In this document: piece by piece, positions 6,860 through 12,891 of the stretch
Numbering within the stretch: position 1 is the first letter of the stretch
Layout: the number at the start of each line of letters is the position of its first letter
Source of the DNA: Nitrospinota bacterium
GTDB taxonomy: Bacteria; UBA8248; JACPRG01
Reading direction: 5' to 3'
NCBI GenBank assembly: GCA_030740135.1
Contig: JASLXW010000060.1
Coordinates: 1 to 12,891 of the forward strand
Length of the DNA stretch: 12,891 nucleotides
The notes under the pieces: model-generated
Database searches by the model: none
The model's input: the letters and a program-made list of their open reading frames with translations, nothing else
Told to the model about the DNA's origin: nothing
Translations under genes and position numbers: made by a program

Positions 6860-7387
6860 ATGGCGGGTCAGACGAGGATCGGGGCCAATTACGAGCGGGG
6901 CGACGGCTACGAAAAGGCGACGGGAATGGCGGCCTACGGGCCGGACGTGACCGCTCCCCGCATGCTCCACGCCAAGATCCTGAGAAGCCCCCATCCCCAC
7001 GCCAAGGTCCTCCACGTGGACTTGGCGCCGGCGAAGCGGCTGGCGGGCGTGCGTGCGGCGGTCTCGGGCAAGGATTTCCCCGACGCGATATGGGGGACGC
7101 GCCTTGAGGACCGGCCCGTCTACGCCGTGGACCGGGTTCGCTTCGTGGGAGAGCCGGTGGCCGGGGTCGCCGCCGTCGACGAGGACGCAGCCCTCGAAGC
7201 CCTGAGCCTGATCCGCGTGGAGTACGAGGAGCTTCCCGCCGTTTTCGACATTGAGGAGGCCATGGCCCCCGACGCCCCCCTCCTCCATCCGGACCTCGGC
7301 GAATACGAGTGCCAGCGCAACATCTTCAATCCGGTCCCGGGCACGAACCTCTGCAACCACTTCGAGTTCAGTCGCGGAGACGTATAG
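6860..7387 (+). CDS. Xanthine dehydrogenase-family molybdopterin-binding subunit, N-terminal fragment ending at an in-frame TAG
   Basis: This is the first 175 codons of a molybdenum hydroxylase large subunit (CoxL/XdhB-like). It covers the a/b hammerhead domain: YERGDGYEKATGMAAYGPDV (about 11-30), RSPHPHAKVLHVD, FVGEPVAGVAAVDEDAALEAL and VEYEELPAVFDIEEAM. The frame stops at TAG 7385-7387 straight after NLCNHFEFSRGDV. Family proteins continue this segment with an acidic residue and then xGF, and translation after the TAG resumes in the same frame as EGFRQSD. A GAG-to-TAG transversion would explain it. The ATG at 6860 is chosen because GGAGG (6847-6851) lies 8 bp upstream and the family N-terminus begins there; an ATG at 6734 would add an unrelated extension. 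Alone, this fragment lacks the whole molybdopterin site and should be inactive. Confidence 0.88.
   Translation: MAGQTRIGANYERGDGYEKATGMAAYGPDVTAPRMLHAKILRSPHPHAKVLHVDLAPAKRLAGVRAAVSGKDFPDAIWGTRLEDRPVYAVDRVRFVGEPVAGVAAVDEDAALEALSLIRVEYEELPAVFDIEEAMAPDAPLLHPDLGEYECQRNIFNPVPGTNLCNHFEFSRGDV
7385..7387 (+). other. In-frame amber codon interrupting the molybdenum hydroxylase gene (codon 176)
   Basis: Codons 7379-7390 read GAC GTA TAG GAA. The frame before and after is the same, with no indel, and stays open for a further 604 codons. TAG also ends the thiolase gene, this gene itself (9200-9202) and the S15 gene, so general amber recoding is unlikely. A nonsense mutation, a sequencing or assembly error, or local suppression remain possible. 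Confidence 0.9.
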
Positions 7388-7438
7388 GAAGGTTTCCGTC
7401 AATCGGACCTTGTATTCGAGGATACGTTCCATATCCCC

Positions 7439-9202
7439 ATGGTCCAGCACTGCCCCCTGGAGCCCCACGCCTGCATCGCCCAGCTCTCCCCCCAGGGCAG
7501 GCTCACGATTTGGACGACGACGCAGGGTCTGTACGTGACGCGGGAGCAGGTGGCCCAGGCCCTGGGTTTTTCCCAAAGCGACGTGTGGATCATCTGCACC
7601 TGGGTGGGCGGGGCCTTCGGCGGCAAGATCAGCGCGGTCGTCGAGACCCTGGCGGGGGCCTTGGCCGTGCACAGCGGCCGCCTCCCCGTCCGCCTCGCGC
7701 TCACCCGCGAGGAGGAGTTCGTCGCAACGTTCGTCCGACAGCCCCTCAAGGTCATCTACAAGACCGGTGTGATGCGGAACGGGGACCTGGTGGCCCGGGA
7801 GGTCCGGTGCTTCTGGAACACGGGGGCGTACGGCGAGTACGAAATCGCCGTTTCGCGGTACGCGGGCTTCTCCGCCAACGGGCCTTACCGCATCCCCAAC
7901 GTCCGGGTGGATTCCTCCTGCGTTTACACCAACAACCCCATCTCCGGGGCGTACCGGGGGTTCGACGTGCCGGAGACGTGCTTCGGCTACGAGGGGCAGC
8001 TCGACCGCATCGCCCGGGAGCTCGGGATGGACCCCGTCGAGCTCAGGCTCCGCAACGGCGTCGAAGCCGGGGACGTCAGCACGACGGGGGAGACCCTGGA
8101 CGCCGTGGGCCTCAAGGAATGCGTCCGGCGGGCGGTCGAGCCGCTCGACAGGAAGGATCGCCCGGCCCCCCCGGGGAAGCGGCGCGGATGGGGGATCGCC
8201 TGCATGTGGAAATTCTCCGTCCCGACGGCCCATGTCATGTCGGTGATCAAGGTGAACGAGGGCGGGAGCGTGGCCCTGCTCACCAGCGCCGTGGAACACG
8301 GCCAGGGGGCCCACACGGCGCTCCAGCAGATCGCGGCCGAGGCCCTCGGGATCGAGCCCGGCCGGATTTCCGTCATCCAGCCCGACACCGCGACGGCGCC
8401 CTACGGCTGGGAGACCGCCTCCAGCAAGACCACCTTCTTCGATGGGAACGCCATCCTCCGGGCGGCCGATGACGTCAAGGCCCAGCTTTTCCAGGCGGCG
8501 GTCCTCCTGGAGGCGGCCCCCGAGGACCTCGACACCCGGGACGGACGGGTCTTCATCCGGGCCGCCCCCGACCGGTTCGTGACCTTCGCCGACGTCGCCA
8601 TGGGGGTTTTCAAGCCCGACGGCGGATTCATCGGGGGACCGATCATCGGCCGGGGCCACTTCACGCCGCTGCCGTCCTCACCGGCCGACGCCGAATCGGG
8701 CATGAGCCGGAAGCCCACGTCCTTCTGGATGTACGCCGCCCAGGGGGCCGAGGTCGAGGTGGACGAGGAAACCGGGGAGGTGCGCCTCCTCAAGCTGACC
8801 GCGGCGCACGACGTCGGCAAGGCGATCAACCCCCAGGGCTGCGACGCGCAGATCGAGGGGGCCCTGGCCCAGGGTCTGGGGACGGCCCTGTTCGAAGAGA
8901 TGCGTCTCGAAGCCGGGGCCGTCGTGAACGCGAACTTCGGCGATTACAAAATCCCCTGCGCCCTCGACATGCCATCCCTGGTCCCCATGGTCGTCGAGGA
9001 GCCTCACCCCGACGGCCCTTACGGGGCGAAGGGGGTCGGCGAGCCCGGTCTCGCCCCGACGGCCGCGGCCATCGCCAACGCCGTCTACGACGCCATCGGC
9101 GTTCAGATCCGGTCCTTTCCCTTCACGCCGGAACGGGTGCTCCGGGCGATGCAGGAGCAGAGGCAAGTCGTGGGCGGCCATGACGTTCGGTCATTCGGTT
9201 AG
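7439..9202 (+). CDS. Xanthine dehydrogenase-family molybdopterin-binding subunit, C-terminal fragment
   Basis: This is the molybdopterin-binding part of the gene that begins at 6860, open in the same frame from 7388. The first ATG after the TAG is at 7439 and has no ribosome binding site, so the fragment would need read-through or weak reinitiation. Numbered on the restored 780-codon gene, it shows QHCPLEPHA (about 196-204), the glycine loop GGAFGGK (250-256), AYRGFDVPE with R366, GQGAHTALQQIAAEALGI, and GVGEPG with the presumed catalytic Glu at about 728. These are hallmarks of molybdenum hydroxylases, which add oxygen from water to purines, N-heterocycles, aldehydes or CO. No FAD (CoxM-like) or 2Fe-2S (CoxS-like) subunit gene lies beside it. 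The substrate cannot be named. The stop at 9200-9202 precedes a structured leader and the S15 gene. Confidence 0.88.
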   Translation: MVQHCPLEPHACIAQLSPQGRLTIWTTTQGLYVTREQVAQALGFSQSDVWIICTWVGGAFGGKISAVVETLAGALAVHSGRLPVRLALTREEEFVATFVRQPLKVIYKTGVMRNGDLVAREVRCFWNTGAYGEYEIAVSRYAGFSANGPYRIPNVRVDSSCVYTNNPISGAYRGFDVPETCFGYEGQLDRIARELGMDPVELRLRNGVEAGDVSTTGETLDAVGLKECVRRAVEPLDRKDRPAPPGKRRGWGIACMWKFSVPTAHVMSVIKVNEGGSVALLTSAVEHGQGAHTALQQIAAEALGIEPGRISVIQPDTATAPYGWETASSKTTFFDGNAILRAADDVKAQLFQAAVLLEAAPEDLDTRDGRVFIRAAPDRFVTFADVAMGVFKPDGGFIGGPIIGRGHFTPLPSSPADAESGMSRKPTSFWMYAAQGAEVEVDEETGEVRLLKLTAAHDVGKAINPQGCDAQIEGALAQGLGTALFEEMRLEAGAVVNANFGDYKIPCALDMPSLVPMVVEEPHPDGPYGAKGVGEPGLAPTAAAIANAVYDAIGVQIRSFPFTPERVLRAMQEQRQVVGGHDVRSFG

Positions 9203-9212
9203 GAGAAACCCG

Positions 9213-9383
9213 ATGAAGAGAGATCTTCTGGAAACCCTTTGGATCACACCGGGCAAGCCCGGTATAATGCGCCCGATTTCCGTGAATGAACCGATGTCCG
9301 CTGAGCGGCGGGAGGATGCGCGGCGGGCTGATCCCCGCCCGAGCCGAGATCTGAAAGAAGACAAGTCGAAGGAGACGAGATGA
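9213..9383 (+). CDS. Doubtful 56-aa ORF in the S15 hydrolase leader
   Basis: The ATG at 9213 has AGGAG (9201-9205) 7 bp upstream, and the TGA at 9381-9383 overlaps the next gene's ATG (ATGA), an arrangement typical of translational coupling. The product (MKRDLLETLWITPGKPG...) is short, highly charged and rich in Arg, Asp, Glu and Pro, with no recognised domain, signal peptide or membrane segment. Two hairpins and a TATAAT lie inside it, which points instead to a regulatory leader. It may be a leader peptide or not a gene at all. Confidence 0.22.
   Translation: MKRDLLETLWITPGKPGIMRPISVNEPMSAERREDARRADPRPSRDLKEDKSKETR
9248..9268 (+). promoter_or_regulatory. Inverted repeat directly joined to a perfect TATAAT -10 box upstream of the S15 gene
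   Basis: ACCGGG (9248-9253) and CCCGGT (9258-9263) form a perfect 6-bp inverted repeat with a CAAG spacer. Its last T starts TATAAT (9263-9268), a perfect -10 hexamer that is unusual in this GC-rich DNA. The best -35 candidate, TTGGAT at 9239-9244 with 18-bp spacing, is weak. A repressor or activator bound to the repeat would act on this promoter. Transcription from about 9275 would leave a leader of about 105 nt. Confidence 0.4.
9322..9339 (+). promoter_or_regulatory. Hairpin in the 5' leader of the S15 gene
   Basis: GGCGGG (9322-9327) and CCCGCC (9334-9339) can pair around the 6-nt loop CTGATC, 40 bp before the start codon of the S15 hydrolase. There is no T run after it. It may influence mRNA stability or translation; no known riboswitch class is recognised. 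Confidence 0.3.
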
Positions 9384-11131
9384 GCGAGGTCAAGAGCGAA
9401 GTCCGGGACGGGATGCGGATCGACTGGGACGTGCCGATCGAGATGGACGACGGATTGGTCGTGCGGGCCGACGTCTACCGGCCCGTCGAGGAGGGCCGGC
9501 GCCCGGTCATCCTGACCTACGGCCCTTACGCCAAGGGTCTCGCCTTCCAGGAGGGCTACACAGACCAATGGGACCGGATGGTCGAAGAGCATCCGGACAT
9601 CCCGGCGGGCTCGACCAACAAATACCAGAGCTGGGAGGTCGTCGATCCGGAGAAGTGGGCGACGGACGGTTACGTCTGCGTGCGGGTGGATTCCAGGGGC
9701 GCCGGCCGCACGCCGGGGTACATCGACCATTTCTCCCCCCGGGAGACGAAGGACTTCTACGATTGCGTCGAGTCGGCGGGCGTCCAGCCGTGGAGCAACG
9801 GAAAGGTGGGCCTGAACGGCATCTCCTACTACGCGATGAACCAGTGGGAGGTGGCGTCGCTTCAGCCGCCCCACCTGACGGCGATGTGCATCTGGGAAGG
9901 CGCCGCCGACTGGTACCGCGACAGCACGCACCACGGCGGCATCCTCTGCCGGTTCTGGGAGAACTGGTACGACATGCAGGTCAAGACCGTCCAGTACGGC
10001 CTGGGCGAGCGGGGCCCGCGAAGCCGGGTCACCGGCGAGCTCGTCTGCGGCCCGGAAACGCTGTCCGAGGAGGAGATGGCGAAAAACCGGTGCGACCTGG
10101 GCAACGAGATCCTCGCGCACCCGCTCGATGACGACTACCACAAGGACCGCTCGCCGGTCTGGGACAAGGTCGCCGTCCCCTTCCTCACCACGGGGAACTG
10201 GGGGGGGCAGGGGCTTCACCTTCGCGGAAACGTCGAGGGCTTCGTGCGCGCCGCCTCCGAGCGGAAGTGGATCGAGATCCACGGGATCGAGCACTGGACG
10301 CATTTCTACACCGACTACGGCGTCCGCCTCCAGAAGCGTTTCTTCGATCACTTCCTCAAGGGTCTCGACAACGGTTGGCCGGAGCAGCCGGCCGTCCAGC
10401 TCCAGGTCCGCCGGATCGACGGTTTCAAGGAGCGCATGGAAGGGGAGTGGCCCATCGCCCGGACCCGGTGGACGCGCTTCCACCTCGACCCCGCCGATCT
10501 CAGTCTCGGTCCGGCGCCGGCGGCGGCCGAGGGACGGATCGAGTTCGACGCCCTGGGCGACGGCGTCACCTTCACCTCGGCCCCGCTCGAGGCGGAGACG
10601 GAGATCACCGGACCCTCGGCGGCCCGGCTGGTCGTGTCGTCCTCGACGGCGGACGCCGACCTCTTTCTCGTCCTGCGCGTGTTCGACCCCGACGGGGAGG
10701 AGGTGGTCTTCCAGGGGGCCATCGACCCGCACACGCCGATCAGCCAGGGCTGGCTGCGGGCGTCCCACCGCAAGCTCGACCCCGGCCTCAGCACCGATTA
10801 CCGGCCCTACCACACTCATGACGAGAAACAGCCGCTGACGCCGGGAGAGGCGGTTGCGCTGGACGTGGAGATCTGGCCGACCTCCATCGTCGCGCCGGCC
10901 GGCCACCGGATCGCCCTGACGGTGCGCGGGAAGGACTACGAGTACGCCGGCGAAAGCGGGGGGACACTCGGGACGATGAAGAACGAGTTCAAGGGGTGCG
11001 GACCGTTCCTGCACAACGACCCGCGCGACCGCCCGGCTGAGGTCTTCGGCGGCAAGACCACCCTTCACATCGGCCTCGGCCGGGACGCGTACGTCCTCCT
11101 GCCGATCATCCCGCCGAAAGAAGGCGCCTAG
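9380..11131 (+). CDS. CocE/NonD-family (peptidase S15-like) alpha/beta hydrolase
   Basis: This 583-residue serine hydrolase probably cleaves an ester or amide, as in cocaine esterase and X-Pro dipeptidyl-peptidase relatives. The N-terminal hydrolase domain has the usual IEMDDGLVVRADVYRP and PVILTYGPY, then KWATDGYVCVRVDSRGAGRTPG, and nucleophile S149 in GLNGISYYAMNQW. The presumed catalytic His is in GIEHWTHFY (H305 or H308). From about residue 370 there is the C-terminal jelly-roll domain. The segment that in CocE carries the catalytic Asp (GWYD-like) reads TGNWGGQGLHLRGN (about 271-284) with no Asp, so the triad acid is displaced or absent. The ATG at 9380 has AAGGAG (9369-9374) 5 bp upstream. 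No signal peptide is visible, so it is likely cytoplasmic. It ends with TAG and faces the convergent M24 gene. Exact substrate is unknown. Confidence 0.9.
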   Translation: MSEVKSEVRDGMRIDWDVPIEMDDGLVVRADVYRPVEEGRRPVILTYGPYAKGLAFQEGYTDQWDRMVEEHPDIPAGSTNKYQSWEVVDPEKWATDGYVCVRVDSRGAGRTPGYIDHFSPRETKDFYDCVESAGVQPWSNGKVGLNGISYYAMNQWEVASLQPPHLTAMCIWEGAADWYRDSTHHGGILCRFWENWYDMQVKTVQYGLGERGPRSRVTGELVCGPETLSEEEMAKNRCDLGNEILAHPLDDDYHKDRSPVWDKVAVPFLTTGNWGGQGLHLRGNVEGFVRAASERKWIEIHGIEHWTHFYTDYGVRLQKRFFDHFLKGLDNGWPEQPAVQLQVRRIDGFKERMEGEWPIARTRWTRFHLDPADLSLGPAPAAAEGRIEFDALGDGVTFTSAPLEAETEITGPSAARLVVSSSTADADLFLVLRVFDPDGEEVVFQGAIDPHTPISQGWLRASHRKLDPGLSTDYRPYHTHDEKQPLTPGEAVALDVEIWPTSIVAPAGHRIALTVRGKDYEYAGESGGTLGTMKNEFKGCGPFLHNDPRDRPAEVFGGKTTLHIGLGRDAYVLLPIIPPKEGA

Positions 11132-11194
11132 CCGGGCCTTTCACCAGCCGAAAACAATCTTTTTTGCGTAAGGAGGCCGCCTCCCTCTGAAGGA

Positions 11195-11228
11195 GCGGCC
11201 ATCTTGGGGTCGGTGACCCCTTGGCCGC
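11195..11228. terminator. Long interrupted hairpin between the convergent S15 and M24 genes
   Basis: GCGGCCA (11195-11201) pairs with TGGCCGC (11222-11228), and inside it GGGGTC (11206-11211) pairs with GACCCC (11215-11220) around a 3-nt loop, with a small bulge on the left arm. A smaller hairpin, GGAGG/CCTCC, lies at 11172-11184. There is no T run directly after the stem on either strand; a six-T run at 11160-11165 is upstream on the plus strand. Location between convergent stops suggests a two-way transcription barrier or 3'-end stabiliser rather than a classic intrinsic terminator. Confidence 0.45.
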
Positions 11229-11245
11229 CTTCCGAATGTGGGCTG

Positions 11246-11263
11246 GAGGGTCAACCAACCCTC
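11246..11263. terminator. Second hairpin in the convergent gap, next to the M24 stop
   Basis: GAGGGT (11246-11251) and ACCCTC (11258-11263) form a perfect 6-bp stem with a 6-nt loop, about 28 bp beyond the M24 stop codon on the minus strand. No U tract follows. It may protect the 3' end of the M24 transcript or help termination together with the hairpin at 11195-11228. Confidence 0.35.
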
Positions 11264-11290
11264 GCCCGCCCCACCAGAGGTCCGCGAATT

Positions 11291-12508
11291 TCACTCCCAA
11301 TACCGCCATGGGCATTCGTTCAGGGTGACCAGGCGATCCTTCGTCACGTGGTACATGTTCTCCACGCAGGCCGTGCCGAACTCGTATCGGATCAGCATCG
11401 GCTCGAAGCAGAACACCATGTCCTCTTCCAGGGCCGCCTCGTTTTTCGGGTTGATCGAGGGGGGGACGTGGGAGAACGTGCTGATGCCGTGGCCGCGGAA
11501 GTAGAGGTGGTCCTCGACCCCCGCCTCCCGGGCCGCTTCGATGCCGACCTTCGCCAGGTCGCAGATGCGGACGCCCGCCTTGGCCTCGGCCAGGACCGCT
11601 TCGACGATGGCGATTTGCGCCTCCATGAAATCCCGCTGCGCCTTGGAAGGTCCGCCCGCGACCGTCTGCCGGGAAGCGTCGCTGGCGTACCCCTTGTAGA
11701 CCCCCCCCAGGTCCGCGAAGACCCAATCGCCTTTCCGGAGCCTCCGGTTCACGGGGGGGACGTGCTTGAAGCCGGCCCGGGGTCCGGAGGAGAGCGCCAT
11801 CGGGAAGTTTCCGCCCTCGGCCCCGTTCCGGAACAGCGCCTCCATCGCGAGGCCCGAGAGCTCGTACTCGCTCACCCCCGGTTTGGCGTTGACCATCGCG
11901 GCGTGAAGGGCCTCATCGAGGACCAGGGCGCTCTCTTTCAGGACCTGGACCTCGGCGGGGCTTTTGATCGTCATCGCCTCGGCGACGATCTTCCCCGCGT
12001 CCGAAAGCCCGGCCCCGGGCAGGACGTGTGAGATCGGCTCCTTCAGGGCCGCCGCCGCGTCGCCCGAGAGGGCGACCTTCCCGCCGCCCAGGCCCCGATC
12101 GCGCAGGACGTCGGCCAGGTGGTCGAAGACCGAGACGGCGTCCGGGGCCGTCCGGGGGTGCGCGGCGCACCGCACGTCCCGCATCCAGACGTGCTGGACG
12201 CCCGAGTGCATCGGCTCGCCGTGGAAGACCGAGTTGGTGATGAAGGCCGGCTCGCCCTCCAGGGGGATGGCGCAGAGGTTGTCGCCCTTGTAGTAGTCCT
12301 CGAAGTTGGTCAGGTAGCGGATGGGCCCGCGGTCCCCCCGGGTTCCGTAGACCACCAGGGCGTCGAAGCCGCGCGGGCGCATTTTTTCCCGCACGCGCTC
12401 GATGCGCGCCGCGTACTCCTCGACGGGGAAGGGCAGGTCCATCCACTTTTTCCGGTCCTCGAAATCGAACGGAACTTTCCCCCAACCGTACGGCATCTTC
12501 GTGGTCAT
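11291..12508 (-). CDS. M24-family metallopeptidase (Xaa-Pro aminopeptidase/creatinase fold)
   Basis: This 405-residue protein has an N-terminal creatinase-like domain (about 30-165) and a C-terminal pita-bread domain (about 172-395). All five metal ligands expected of an active M24 enzyme are visible: D266 and D277 in FADLGGVYKGYASD, H340 in FRGHGIS, E369 in CFEPM and E383 in CVENMYHVT. This favours a dinuclear metal peptidase, such as aminopeptidase P or prolidase, over creatinase, which lacks the metals. The ATG at 12508 is chosen: GGGAG (12520-12516) lies 7 bp upstream and the sequence then fits the family. An ATG at 12547 is a second choice. Starts farther out, to 12700, would run through the TATAAT at 12592-12587. 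The gene is convergent with the S15 hydrolase. Cytoplasmic, no signal peptide seen. It may process X-Pro peptides or amide substrates. Confidence 0.9.
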   Translation of the reverse strand: MTTKMPYGWGKVPFDFEDRKKWMDLPFPVEEYAARIERVREKMRPRGFDALVVYGTRGDRGPIRYLTNFEDYYKGDNLCAIPLEGEPAFITNSVFHGEPMHSGVQHVWMRDVRCAAHPRTAPDAVSVFDHLADVLRDRGLGGGKVALSGDAAAALKEPISHVLPGAGLSDAGKIVAEAMTIKSPAEVQVLKESALVLDEALHAAMVNAKPGVSEYELSGLAMEALFRNGAEGGNFPMALSSGPRAGFKHVPPVNRRLRKGDWVFADLGGVYKGYASDASRQTVAGGPSKAQRDFMEAQIAIVEAVLAEAKAGVRICDLAKVGIEAAREAGVEDHLYFRGHGISTFSHVPPSINPKNEAALEEDMVFCFEPMLIRYEFGTACVENMYHVTKDRLVTLNECPWRYWE

Positions 12509-12586
12509 CCGGAATCTCCCAGAGCGGATTGCGGGGGTTCTTTCCATTCGCGCACTTCCGCGGAGTGAACGTCGAAACAGCCGATC

Positions 12587-12592
12587 ATTATA
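12587..12592 (-). promoter_or_regulatory. Putative -10 box for the M24 gene
   Basis: On the minus strand this reads TATAAT, a perfect -10 hexamer in a short AT-rich patch about 80 bp before the chosen start codon at 12508. No convincing -35 is seen 16-18 bp upstream, so an activator or another sigma factor may be needed. Its position supports the short start for the M24 protein. Confidence 0.4.
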
Positions 12593-12713
12593 AGGGGAAA
12601 TTGAGAGGTTCGCGGCACACAAGTAGCATGCGGGTTTTTTGGGGTTTTCCTTTGAGGAATAAGGGCTTGGGCGATTCCGGGGTGTTGGACTCAGTGACAC
12701 GGAATGGGCAGGG

Positions 12714-12741
12714 TTGACCGCTGCTATACTCCCGATTTACT
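12714..12741 (+). promoter_or_regulatory. Weak plus-strand promoter candidate overlapping the direct repeats
   Basis: TTGACC (12714-12719) and TTTACT (12736-12741) are 16 bp apart, matching 5 and 4 of 6 consensus bases. The -10 candidate lies inside the second copy of the TACTCCCG repeat. The target gene would lie beyond the window. Confidence 0.22.
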
Positions 12742-12756
12742 CCCGTTTTACTCCCG
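12727..12756 (+). repeat. Three TACTCCCG direct repeats at exact 11-bp spacing
   Basis: TACTCCCG occurs at 12727-12734, 12738-12745 and 12749-12756, each separated by a 3-bp spacer (ATT, TTT). An 11-bp period is about one helical turn. Tandem sites at this spacing are known for PhoB/OmpR-type response regulators, which bind head to tail on one DNA face. It could be an operator, but no regulator is identified. Confidence 0.65.
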
Positions 12757-12786
12757 CCCATCACACCCCGCTGATTTTTTCACAAC

Positions 12787-12823
12787 GGGTCCCCTATTCC
12801 GCCGAGCGACGGGCCGGGGACCC
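12787..12823. repeat. Perfect 8-bp inverted repeat GGGTCCCC/GGGGACCC
   Basis: GGGTCCCC (12787-12794) and GGGGACCC (12816-12823) are perfect reverse complements with a 21-bp spacer. A run of eight C follows from 12821, and AGGGGAC recurs near 12872. It could be a hairpin, a binding site or part of a REP-like element; there is no T run after it. Confidence 0.5.
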
Positions 12824-12891
12824 CCCCCAAGAGCCGTGAGAGCGTCTGTATGGGTTGTGGCATATGAACCAGGGGACAAAAGGGGGCGGCT

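Larger units (their letters stand above)
12593..12891. other. Gene-free region at the window end with repeats and inverted repeat
   Basis: I see no credible gene in these 299 bp. The only ORF (12529-12717, plus strand) has no ribosome binding site and lies over the M24 promoter region. The stretch is less GC-rich than the genes, has several T and C runs, and carries the direct repeats at 12727-12756 and the inverted repeat at 12787-12823. It is probably a divergent control region for the M24 gene and a gene beyond the window, or the edge of an unrecognised repeat element. Confidence 0.5.

Noticed and set aside
7385..7387. Pyrrolysine or general reassignment of TAG
   Set aside because: TAG ends the thiolase, the molybdenum hydroxylase and the S15 gene here, and family members carry an ordinary acidic residue at this position. 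No pyl gene is in the window.
11204..12031. 275-codon plus-strand ORF opposite the M24 gene
   Set aside because: It is antisense to a gene with a complete metal site and has no recognisable domain.
11291..12508. Creatinase in a creatinine-degradation cluster with the hydantoinase and carbamoylase
   Set aside because: All five M24 metal ligands are present, whereas creatinase lacks them, and the gene is distant from and convergent with the hydantoinase run. No creatininase or sarcosine oxidase gene is seen.
12509..12700. Upstream start of the M24 gene at 12700
   Set aside because: The extra 64 residues show no family homology, lie over a TATAAT box and have no good ribosome binding site; the start at 12508 has both a binding site and the family N-terminus.
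12529..12717. 62-codon plus-strand ORF after the M24 start
   Set aside because: There is no ribosome binding site or domain, and it overlaps the M24 start and promoter region on the other strand.

Overview
The window is GC-rich (about two thirds G+C by eye, codons mostly ending in G or C). It reads like accessory catabolic DNA from a soil or sediment bacterium, perhaps Desulfobacterota, Rokubacteria or another high-GC lineage. No ribosomal, tRNA or lineage-marker gene is present, so the taxonomy is only a guess. There are no transposases, CRISPR arrays or RNA genes.

Layout. (1) Positions 1-671 hold the C-terminal part of a UbiD-type prenylated-FMN decarboxylase that starts outside the window. 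(2) Positions 790-6645 hold a tight plus-strand run of six genes: a dihydropyrimidinase/hydantoinase-type cyclic amidase, a nitrilase-superfamily carbamoylase or amidase, a PaaK-type aryl-CoA ligase, a small cupin, a DUF35 Zn-ribbon/OB-fold protein, and an SCP2-type thiolase whose start overlaps the DUF35 stop by 4 bp. (3) Positions 6646-6859 are a leader with a promoter-like pair and a strong hairpin. (4) Positions 6860-9202 encode one xanthine-dehydrogenase-family molybdopterin subunit interrupted by a single in-frame TAG at 7385. (5) Positions 9203-9379 are a structured leader with TATAAT and a doubtful 56-codon ORF, followed by a CocE/NonD (peptidase S15) hydrolase at 9380-11131. (6) Convergent to it, on the minus strand at 11291-12508, is an M24 metallopeptidase; several hairpins separate the two genes. 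(7) Positions 12593-12891 carry no recognisable gene but hold three 11-bp-spaced direct repeats and a perfect 8-bp inverted repeat.

How the genes may work together (inference). A molybdenum hydroxylase could hydroxylate a heteroaromatic ring. The hydantoinase could open a cyclic imide or ureide. The nitrilase-fold enzyme could remove a carbamoyl or amide nitrogen. The ligase could make a CoA thioester, the thiolase/DUF35 pair could cleave it, and the UbiD enzyme could add or remove a ring carboxyl. S15 and M24 hydrolases could release or process amide-linked substrates. No single known pathway has exactly this set, so the substrate is unknown.
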